From Entrophospora sp. SA101 (taxonomy: Eukaryota > Glomeromycota > Glomeromycetes > Entrophosporales > Entrophosporaceae), in NCBI GenBank assembly GCA_958430865.1, contig CAUDNR010002413.1, positions 1 to 64,000 on the forward strand: a stretch of 64,000 nt of DNA. The letters run 5' to 3'. The notes beneath the pieces were generated by a model. It searched no databases, was not told the DNA's origin, and saw nothing but the letters and a program-made list of their open reading frames with translations. A program made the position numbers and the translations under genes. This document shows, piece after piece, positions 1 to 8,865 of this stretch (within the stretch, counting starts at the first letter, position 1; the number at the start of each line of letters is the position of its first letter).

Positions 1-233
1 AAGGTTTCTGGTCCAAACTGTTTTCTCAAAGCCCAAACTAGTTTGGGCAATTTGGGCTTCTCAACATTTTTTATAAGTATGAACATTAAAAAACTATATG
101 AACCAACTTTAAAATAATTTGCCCAATTTCGGCTAATAACAAAAAGTAGTTTGGGCTTATAAAAAAATAATTTTTGCCCAAAGTATTTGAGCAATTTCAG
201 CTACTAATAGAAGCAGTTTCAACCAGAAACCTT
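1..233. mobile_element. MITE-like element with imperfect terminal inverted repeats
   Basis: The window opens with AAGGTTTCTGGTCCAAACTG. The reverse complement of 208-233 begins AAGGTTTCTGGTTGAAACTG, so about 26 bp at each end form an imperfect inverted repeat. The interior is rich in the motif TTTGGGC and its complement, which would fold into hairpins. No coding sequence is visible. The left edge could extend beyond the window, so no target-site duplication can be shown. The family is not assigned. Confidence 0.5.
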
Positions 234-239
234 AATCAC

Positions 240-690
240 AGATAAAGCCCACTATGTTGCTATGTACCTATTGGATTTCAACATTATTTACAGAAAATTC
301 ATTACAGTCTCAGCAACACTTTTGTCAATCATCATTTTGGTTTTCCATTGAAGCATCCTTTTAATATTACCATGAACCCTTGCTAGAAGACCAAAGATTT
401 CTGATATTTTTAAAGTAAATTGAGATAAGTTACTTGACAGAGTGGTATATTATGACCCCAAAAGTTCTTTTATTAGATCTGATTTCCTTTTTAAAGCATC
501 TTCTGGTGCTTATTGACCCATCATCCATTGCTTTAATCTGTGCCATTAAAAATATGTTTTGTTCAGACTTGGAAAGAGCTTGAAAGGATTCCTGTAATTC
601 CGCAAACTCTTCCTTGGGAATTCTTGGACTGCGACCACAATTACAACTTTTTCTAGAAAATCAATTGCCTTTTGATATTCATAAAACCAT
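240..690 (-). pseudogene. Decayed coding remnant, probably transposon-associated
   Basis: On the minus strand a recognisable but frame-broken protein can be followed. It has a short Cys-rich start (NCGRS...), then an acidic segment (PKEEFAELQESFQALSKSEQ), then a basic stretch (IRSNKRTF), with stops and frame shifts after it. The layout resembles N-terminal parts of uncharacterised transposon-encoded proteins that are common in repeat-rich eukaryotic genomes, but I cannot name the family with certainty. It lies directly next to the Tc1 remnant and was probably part of the same repeat-rich deposit. Confidence 0.35.
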
Positions 691-714
691 TATATTTGTT
701 ACCCTTATTATTAT

Positions 715-1128
715 TCATATACAAGATTGTCAAAAATTTTTTTTAATCTTAAAAACGTAAAAATGCAAAAAAACGAAGCGGAAAAATTTTGTGCCTTCAT
801 GAAGGTACCTAATTGACCCTCGCAATCCTCAGATCTTAATCCAGTTGAACATCTTTGGAGTGAACTAGGGAGGCGATTAGATAAGTGAACATAATACCCA
901 AAAAATGCCAACGAGTTGGAAGCTGCATTACAAGAAGTGTAGTCAACGAACTCCATATGAAACTTACTACAAATTAATAGAAAACATTTGTACCTATTTT
1001 CCTGATGCTATGAAGATTGATTTTTACTTGATAAGATTGGGATAATAAGATTTTTAGTTTTGCCATGTCACTTTATTCAATTGTTTTTGATGATCTGCAA
1101 GTGTTCTATACTTTTGTCCAGGAAGTAT
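715..1128 (+). mobile_element. Tc1/mariner-like element, 3' remnant
   Basis: On the plus strand around 815-890 the reading SSDLNPVEHLWSELGRRLDK is the C-terminal catalytic region of a Tc1-type DDE transposase, with E of the NPVEH block as third acidic residue. In-frame stops follow. Downstream, 1108-1128 is a degraded version of the terminal repeat seen intact at 29539-29571 (the TTTTGTCCAGG core is preserved). The element is therefore a 5'-truncated, dead copy of the same family as 28648-29571. Confidence 0.8.
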
Positions 1129-1130
1129 AG

Positions 1131-1665
1131 ATGTGCAAAGATATGGGATTTACAAATCTTTTGCAAAAATCCTTTGTGGGTTGTGTAGGTTTAATGACTC
1201 AAATTTTATTAAATAATAAAACTTCAATGTATATACATGTGCAAAGACATGGGATTTATAAATCTTTTTATTTGCAAAAATCCTTTTATATCAGCCAATT
1301 TGGTTTTGTAGACCTTAAACTTATATCTTATTGTGTCTTGACATTAAACATGAGTATTTTTAATGTGTAAACTGTTCAATATAATGATAATTAACCCTAA
1401 AAAAATTTATTCACTCTGCCAAAAAAACTATTTTACTATTCAAAAGCCTGTCAAACCAATTGCTAATGGTTTATTGTTGTATAAAGTATTCATAATGTTA
1501 TAATCATACTGTATTAAATTTTAAGGTTCAAACTAAATCATTCTTATTTTTAGTAAATAACAAAATTCAATGTATATTTTGGTAAAAATGTAAATATATA
1601 CATGTGCAAAGACACAGGAGTTTACAAATATTTTGCAAAAATCCTTTATTGATTGTGTGGGTTTA
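1131..1665 (+). repeat. Three dispersed copies of a ~60-bp repeat
   Basis: A unit beginning ATGTGCAAAGAYAYGGGAT, followed by TTTGCAAAAATCCTTT and usually by TTGTGTRGGTTTAA, occurs at about 1131-1195, 1237-1290 and 1599-1665. The middle copy has a short insertion and the third is the most diverged. No gene is visible in this stretch. The origin is unknown; the first copy abuts the Tc1 terminus. Confidence 0.6.
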
Positions 1666-1749
1666 ACATTCTTGATAATAAATATAATAAAAAAAATTTT
1701 TTTTTTATTTATCTATGATATATGAACATAGAAATAATAAAAATAAAAA

Positions 1750-2079
1750 GAACTAAATAAATTTGTGCCAACAGTGCCTCTTCCAGGTGCTGCATGATGT
1801 AATTTTGTTGTTGTTGTTGTTGTAATTGCTGCTGTTGTTGTTGTTCTAATTGTTGGATATTTGTAATATTCACACTAATTAATTGTCAAATAGTAGGAAG
1901 ACAAGGGTAGCAGGGGGTGAGGACAAGTATGAGGAGTTCATGGAGGTGGGGGTGTCAGTATTGATGTTGTTGTTGTTGTTGCTGCTGCTGCTGTTGCTGT
2001 TGTTCAATGATATTATTCTTTTTTTTTTTTTTTGAAAAATAGTTTTAAATTTGAATTCAAAAATTAGATTTAACCACAA
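1750..2079 (-). pseudogene. Polyglutamine-coding relic with CAA/CAG and AAT-type microsatellites
   Basis: Two triplet-repeat blocks (about 1808-1846 and 1964-2004 on the plus strand, GTT/GCT rich) read on the minus strand as interrupted Gln runs. The block at 1755-1865 reads as Q-rich sequence followed by NYIMQHLEEALLAQIYL, which looks like genuine protein rather than simple repeat. The other block reads as Ser/Asn/Gln depending on frame. No start, splice context or domain can be supported, so this is probably the relic of a low-complexity protein. Confidence 0.3.
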
Positions 2080-2576
2080 ACTTTTCTTTAAAAAAAATCT
2101 TGAAAATTACCAGAAAAAAAATTTTTATTGCTATTTTTCCTTTGTAACTGTATGCAAGATGAAAAATCTTCTAAAAACATCTTTTCACCATCTGAGTTGG
2201 GGATCATCAACAATCAATTCTACTCATTTGATAAGAGTACAATTTACTTATTACCTTTTAGCATTGAATAAAAAAGGTAGAAAATAATAGAATTCAAGTT
2301 ATTAGATAAACTAGAAAATCTCTTTAAAATAATTATTCCAAGTTTTAAATCTTTCTTTTACTCATACTTACAAGGGAATTTTCTGCATTGTTTTTGATTT
2401 ACTTTTTTTTTTATTATCTTGTTCATTTAAATAATAAATTTTTTCATTAATTTTGAAAAAGAAGATGAAAAAGATTTTTTGATGATCCATCTATGAATCA
2501 GAAAATCTTAAATATGTTGAAAGTTTGATTTCATTGGCTAAATTTTGTGAAGATCATTTCACAATATAAAACAATA
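2080..2576. other. Intergenic AT-rich sequence, no gene seen
   Basis: Only short shadow reading frames occur here. There is no codon-like composition, recognisable domain or RNA gene. Confidence 0.5.
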
Positions 2577-2715
2577 CAGTCTAAGCCATCTTTACTGAGC
2601 CTCTCTATAACAAACATCCCTTTTATCCCTGATTCATTTTTTTGTAATTAATTTCTCTAACAAAGCAGAAAAATTACATATAGGGAAAAGGGTTCAGTAT
2701 AGAGATCTTAGACTG
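2577..2715. mobile_element. 139-bp MITE with TA target-site duplication
   Basis: The element starts CAGTCTAAG and ends CTTAGACTG. The two ends are imperfect inverted repeats for about 25 bp: CAGTCTAAGCCATCTTTACT against CAGTCTAAGATCTCTATACT. It is flanked by TA on both sides (2575-2576 and 2716-2717). A TA duplication plus CAGT termini is typical of Tc1/mariner-superfamily MITEs, particularly of pogo/Fot1 relatives. It has no coding capacity. Confidence 0.75.
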
Positions 2716-3359
2716 TATAGGGAGGGGAAAAATTTAAAAGAACATGGATGAAACATGATTTTTTTAAAAAAATTATGTTCTTAAAAAGAAAAAAATCACA
2801 ATCCATCTCCAAATTAAATAAATAAATATTTTATTATTTTAAATTCTGACAAATAAATGTTTTTGGTTTATTAATACCATATTACTAATATTATCCAATA
2901 ATATTTTGCTATTTTAACGGATTAACCTGTTACCCATCTGGATGAAAAAATCCTAATGGAATCTTAATGGGTTCAAATATTATTAATATTAACAGGTTCA
3001 TAACGTTAATCTGTTAACAATCTGGGTTGTGACACTAGTTTTGTCTGTCAACCCCTCCCCCATACATAAATAATTAATGTGCATGTATTTGTTGATTGAA
3101 TAAATTTTTTTCTTTTTTTTAAAAAAAAGTGACTGAATCAAACAAAAGAGAAAACAACAAGATAATATTAAAGGTTCAGTCAAGTAAGTGTTTATCAAAA
3201 GAATGGTGGCTATTGCCACTCATCACTCTAGTTTATTTGACAAAGAAAATATTTCCTCAAAAAAAATATTTGAAATTCTTTTAAGTTTTATTTGTTTTAA
3301 ATCCTTAAATAATTGAATTATCTGCCAATTTGTCTTATTTTCTTGTTTTTAAAGGTATT
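2716..3359. other. Intergenic AT-rich sequence, no gene seen
   Basis: The stretch is mostly A/T. Two related segments around 2919-2941 and 3005-3026 (ACCTGTTACCCATCTGG-like and ATCTGTTAACAATCTGG-like) may be a degraded short repeat. Nothing codes convincingly, although the last 130 bases could hold an upstream part of the TLDc relic. Confidence 0.4.
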
Positions 3360-3930
3360 TGTACAATAAACCATTGATATTGATAAATGGATTTGCAAAA
3401 TCGGGTTTTTGAAAAATAAATGTTTTGACATTAAACAAACTTTGGTTATCATGAAGATTGGAAAAACAGATGAATTGGTTGGTGGATATAACCCAGGGTT
3501 GGACAATTGACTGGTCCATTGAGAACATATTGATTTTGGACTGGTCCATTGCCATTAATAAAATACTAAATATGGTTAAAGTGTTACACTAATGGACCCA
3601 ATGGACCACCAATAGACCATCAATGGATGGCACATTTGTCAACCCTGATATAACCCAGTTTGTTAAATGTATAAGAAAATCTGCAGATGAAGAATATTAT
3701 ATTGAAACAGACAAAAATTTTATTTTTAAAATTGATAAAATCAACTCAACAATTCAATATTAATTAGAGTCAAAGAACCTAGTCATGCAATATTTCATCA
3801 TGGAAGCAGACGCACTGGTGATGGAATAATCCTAAACTTTGAGGATTTAAATTTATATAATAATTGGCTGAATGATGAACCATATTGTCATTACTTTTTT
3901 GATGAATTTTCTTCATATAAGAGGATTTGA
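3360..3930 (+). pseudogene. TLDc-domain pseudogene interrupted by a hAT-type MITE
   Basis: Upstream of the MITE the plus strand reads LVIMKIGKTDELVGGYNP, matching the conserved TLDc strand whose signature is GGYNP. After the MITE, around 3770-3920, it reads RVKEPSHAIFHH and then NFEDLNLYNNWLNDEPYCHY, the later part of a TLDc fold, with stops and frame changes. TLDc domains are usually the C-terminal part of BTB-BACK-TLDc proteins in this fungal group. The gene is dead: frame breaks, no start, and a 154-bp insertion directly after the GGYNP codons. Only the second half is present in the other copy of the block. Confidence 0.65.
3494..3647. mobile_element. 154-bp hAT-type MITE with 8-bp target-site duplication
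   Basis: The element begins CAGGGTTGGACA and ends CAACCCTG. The termini are inverted (CAGGGTTG... at both ends), and the internal TCCATTG motifs recur in both orientations. It is flanked by an exact 8-bp direct repeat, ATATAACC, at 3486-3493 and 3648-3655. CAGGG termini with an 8-bp duplication are the hallmark of the hAT superfamily. It is inserted in the TLDc relic. Its left end is also the left edge of the large duplication. Confidence 0.85.
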
Positions 3931-6900
3931 ATGTTAAAAATAGGCGTCAAATTTTGGAAGAATGTGAAATTTATGAATTATAAAATAAAATTTAATATAT
4001 TTCCACTCAATCACAGAAATACTATTACAATTCTCTATAATATATGTAATTTTTACCTAACAACTAGAATGACAAGTTGCCAACCAATGATCATCACCAC
4101 CATTTTTTTTTTAATAACAGCTAGAAAGGCTCTTGAATTTCTTTTGCTCTAACAATAGATCCGCCTTTGTCTTCTGCTAGGGATGAATAATCAACACAAG
4201 AACAAAAAAAATTATTATTTTAAGAGCACATAGTGTTGTACAAAGAAAACCCATTACTATTTTTTTTTGAAACACAAGATGAAGAGAGCTGGGTATTCAT
4301 TAATAAACATGGAGTATTATTTGGCATGAAGAATATATTCTGTTGTTAACAATAGCCAAGGATATTTGTTTTTGTATTGACCCCCTTTTTTTTTTTTTTG
4401 TCTTATAGTGGAATGAAATCCAAATGTGAGTGAAATCTATTATGTCTTCTACACTATGTAGCAATAGGTAATTATATAATATTCCTTGTCATGTGGCAAT
4501 TGTTCTTTCTGTTATAGCATTAATATACACTTGATTACCAAAAGTTCTTTTGCATTAATATACTAAATAAATATCTGTGATTTTTATATCATTTGATAGC
4601 TCTGGTATTTGAGATTTTGATTTTGATTTTGATTTTGATTTTGATTTTGATTTATGATATCATTGTTATGCCACCAAGAATAAACATTCACTGGATAATT
4701 AATTTAATGATCAAATGAATACAATTATTCACCAAATGATTATCTGGATGCACTTTAATAATTCCGCAACAGACCACATACAAAAAACCCAATAAACGTC
4801 GTTTGTAGCTTAGGTTCTTGTAAATATATATGCAAAATTTGACTTCTCTACTGTGTTTATTAAATTAATGGTTGAAGAAATAAAACTTTGTCCAAATTTT
4901 TTTGGAAAAGAAAAGATTACATTCATGAAATTCATGAAAAGACCAGAAAAACTCTATTATATGAATGTCACCCCAACACTATGATTTGATAGTAATAGTA
5001 TATACTTTAAATTTAAAAATATCCACCGCCCACCTTATATTCGCATTAATAAGGAAGAAGAAAAGGTCACCGACCACACTGATTCGTTTATCAAGTTGCA
5101 AATTTAAAAGTCATTCAAAGAGAAAAAATCGCATTTTTTGTGGACATTGAAGCATGTTTGTCAAAAATTAACCCCAAATAATATATTTCTGGAAGAATTG
5201 GAGAACGAAAACATGAATATGTGTCGGGTGTTTGTGACTTAAAATATATTGATTATATTATAATAGCACTGCAAGTTTTAATGACCCGAAGATGTTGCAA
5301 AACAACTTTTTCCTCAGACAAATCTTTTTCTAGAAAAAATAAAAAGCAAGTTTCAAATCTGTATGTTTGATCGTTTGATTTGATTTGATGGTGACATACA
5401 ATAGGGTTTTCCCGGTCCTTTCATGAATGTAATTACTACATCAAAGCTGACGTTTCAAGTTTAAACCTTTTCGAAGAATTTATTCAAAGAAAGCAAATAC
5501 CCAATTTCTTGATTCCTGACACTTTGCTATTGCGGCAATTGCTTTACATAATTAATTCTTTTGATGCTTTATAACTTCATGGTTTCAATTAGCTAATGAT
5601 AAAATAATTGAAAATTTATTAAAAATGAATGTTTATTTAAGACCCATATTAATCACATGCAAATTGTAGATATGATTATTATGTGTTTTAATTTTTATAT
5701 ATTTATTGATGGCAGAGAAATAAGCTTTATATATATATTCACAAGAATGAGCTACAAAGTGATGCTTTTGATTTATTTTTATATGTAGTCTTTTGCAAAT
5801 TTATTAAAAAAGTGCATCCGATACTTTCTTCTGGAAAGTCAAATTGTTCGTTTCCTTAGTATTAAACATGATCAGACCAACGACTGTTTATTAGAATTTA
5901 TTTGGCAAAAAGATTATGTTTGTAATTTATAAAATCCGGATCAAATTTTCGAGAAATTTATCGACAATTATCTAGCAAATGGAGTTTTTCTTCAAGTCAG
6001 CTTGGAAAAAAGGAAATAGAAACTCGAATAGTTCTTAATTCGAAAAGACTCAAATATAAAATAAAATAATTCATTTAATAAATGGATAATATAATTTATA
6101 TTAATCCTGCGATCACTACCAAATACAAAGGGTACTAGTGTTTCCAAAACTCGAGAGTTTCGCAACCGTGCGAAAATCAAAAGGTTTCGCCATAAGTCGA
6201 AACTAGTTTTGATTTTTGACTATTGACTTTTGATTTAGTTTTGACATATAACTTTTAATTTTAGTTTTGACTTTCATCTCTTCAAAATAGTTTTGGCGAT
6301 CAACACTAAAGGGTACTAGCATATTGTGACAAGTCATTAAATATAGATGTTGGAAGCCAATATATTCTATTTTAAATGATTTGTGGTCCACTGGCAAGTT
6401 ATTTGTACAAAGTCGCATAGTTTTTTTAAAAAATAAATAGTTTACTCTTGGCTTCACAGCGAAATATTCACTTCAAATCCTGTGTCAAAAGAACACACAG
6501 TTAACAAGGACCAGACGATAAGACTACATATCAAGATAAACGGGCCATGTTGAGTACAACCACATATCACCAACTTCCTTTCATCATCATGACACCCAAT
6601 TTCATTTTACCAAGAAAACTTTTCCCTCTTGATCCCACTGGACATCTGAAACTTCGCCAAATAGAAGTTTGGCGTTGATTGAAGTTATGGTTACTGTTTA
6701 TTTTCATCACATCCTTGATTTTTTAAAATGGATTTCTACTTTCATTCCGTGCATTAGTAATCGAAACTGAAACCAATCCGGTCCTGTGTAAACGGGAAAA
6801 TGAACTTTTTATTATTTATTTTACGTGAAAACAACTTACACCTGTCCTTAAAACAAAATGATTACTAATAACACTGCCAATTGATATGCGTTAATGGTGA

Positions 6901-7028
6901 GCTAAGTGATAAATTGTTGATCTAAATTTTCAATGATATCGTCAAAAGATTTACTATTTATGCACAACGTCGATCAATTATTATTTAAAAAATCATTCTT
7001 TTTTAGATCAATTAAAAAATAATAAAAA
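3931..7028. other. Intergenic region upstream of eIF2B-delta
   Basis: No gene can be supported in these 3.1 kb. Visible items are a (TTTTGA)n microsatellite at 4615-4653; a GTAGCTTAGGTT motif at 4804-4815 that also occurs in the Tc1-like terminal repeats; a run of degenerate TTTTGA/TTTTGACT units at 6205-6280; and a direct repeat AAAGGGTACTAG at about 6127 and 6308. The last 100 bases before the eIF2B start are A-rich. Confidence 0.5.
4615..4653. repeat. (TTTTGA)n microsatellite
   Basis: Six and a half perfect hexanucleotide units. The copy at 41727-41765 has the same number of units, which argues for a very recent duplication or for an assembly duplicate. Confidence 0.9.
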
Positions 7029-8604
7029 ATGAAAAGGGCTAATACTGAAAGTAGTAGTAAAGAGGTAGCCTTATTCTCGCATTTAGAAATTCCTAAAGAA
7101 CTAAATACAAGTTTGGCGCCTAAAGAAGTTCATCCAGCTGTATTAGTTCTTGGTTTACAATTTGCCGAATTCAAAATATGTGGAGCTAATGCTCGTTGCA
7201 TTGCAACACTTACTGCTTTTAAAAAAGTAAAATAAAATTTAAATTTAAAAAAATTATATCTCCCGTGTACTCTTTTTTAATAGAATAGCCTATCATTTTA
7301 TTTTTTTCAGGTAATTCAAGATTATAAGACACCAGCAGGTTACACCTTATCACGTCATCTACCTACACATCTTTCACCTCAAATAAAATATTTGGTGAAA
7401 GCACGTCCATTATCAGTGGGTATGGGCAACGCTATTAGATACCTTAAGTTGGAAATCTCAACAATGAATATTGATATATCAGATGACGAAGTAAATAAAT
7501 AAATATTTATTTATTTTTATGGTTGATTGGTCATTTGATTGATTTGAATTTCATTAGTCAATCAATTATATATTATTATGTAGGCAAAAATTGCATTATG
7601 TGACAAAATCGATAACTTTATTCGCGATCGTATAACAGTCGCTGATACAATGATTGTTGAATATGGGTTACAAAAAATTCAAGATGGTGATGTAATATTA
7701 ACATATGCAAGGTATTCTATTTATATATGTGTATATATATATGCATATAGAGTGATGTTTACATTAATATTATTTAATTAGGTCATCAGTTGTACAAGCA
7801 TTGTTATTAGAAGCAAAAGCAAAAGGAATAAAGTTTAGAGTCATCATTATAGATTCTCGACCAAGATTAGAAGGTGATAAATAATAATTAATAATTAAAT
7901 TAATTAATTATATATGTATATTTTGTCATAACTTCTTTGTTTATTTACTTTCAGGTAAAAGACTTTTAAATAAATTGGTAAACGTGGGAATCAATTGCAC
8001 ATATGCTTTTCTTCATGCACTTGGATTTGTATTAAAAGATGTTTCAAAAGTTTTTCTTGGTGCAAATGCTTTCATGTCAAACGGAACACTTTACTCGCGT
8101 GTTGGCACTGCATTGGTAGCAATGATGGCTAAAGGAAAAGATATTCCAGTTATCGTATGTTGTGAAACCTATAAATTCACTGACAAAGTACAATTAGATT
8201 CTTTTGTGACTAATGAACAAGGTATTATTAAACTAAAAAAATTTAACTTAATTTATTAATTAATCAGTTGGATGTGAATGAATTGATTAATCATTATTGT
8301 TTGTTCGTTTATTTAGCACGCCCTGATGAATTAATTAATACTTCCACCTGTTCAATACCAAAATCTGGTTCATTGAGTGATTGGCTTCAAAAACCAGATT
8401 TAAAATTATTAAACATCTTGTATGATTTGACACCTTCAAAATACATAACAACTGTTATCACTGAAGTTGGAATGATTCCATGTACAAGTGTTCCTGTGGT
8501 AACTATCAAGCTCTATTTTCCTTTTTTTTTTTTTAAGATAATTTCACAAATTTATTTATTAATTAAATTTTCTAATTCCATAGATTTTAAGAGAAATAAA
8601 ATAA
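7029..8604 (+). CDS. GCD2: Translation initiation factor eIF2B, delta subunit
   Basis: This is the regulatory-core subunit of the cytoplasmic eIF2B complex, the guanine nucleotide exchange factor for eIF2. Seven exons (7029-7226, 7311-7490, 7584-7711, 7782-7873, 7955-8221, 8317-8498, 8584-8604) keep frame and give about 355 residues. Family hallmarks are HPAVLVLGLQFAEFKICGAN near the start, NARCIATL, LSRHLPTHLSPQIKYL, ARPLSVGMGNAIRYLK, the Rossmann-like VILTYARSSVVQALLLEA, and the C-terminal FLGANAFMSNGTLYSRVGTA and VITEVGMIPCTSVPVILREIK. An in-frame stop lies just upstream of the ATG, so this start is favoured. The long charged N-terminal extension of yeast and human delta subunits is absent, or lies in an unseen exon. 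The gene is convergent with the methyltransferase gene, 261 bp away. Confidence 0.93.
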
Positions 8605-8865
8605 ATAATTTTTTTATATATATTCGAACGGTGTATATAAATTTATATATATGTAAATAATAAAATATTTCATATAAGTTATATAATTGTAATTTTATAT
8701 TTATTTCTCTTTATTTTTTATTTATTTATATTAATTAATAGTAGTAATAAGTTTTAATTAATCTCAAAATAAGTTCAAAGAATTATAATTAAAATATTAA
8801 AGAATTCCAAATTTTCAAAAGACCTCACCAAAAAATCATAAGAAATCAAAAAAAAAAAAAAGGAA

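Noticed and set aside
711..956. Minus-strand frame of 81 codons (also at 29021-29269 and 39287-39622)
   Set aside because: It is the antisense shadow of the Tc1 transposase C-terminal block, which reads correctly on the other strand as SSDLNPVEHLWSELGRR.
3931..4152. Plus-strand frame of 73 codons after the TLDc relic
   Set aside because: Composition follows local AT content and there is no continuation of the TLDc fold; its exact repeat at 41044 is explained by the duplication.
6127..6319. AAAGGGTACTAG pair as ends of a transposable element
   Set aside because: The copies are direct rather than inverted, and no target-site duplication or coding sequence supports an element.
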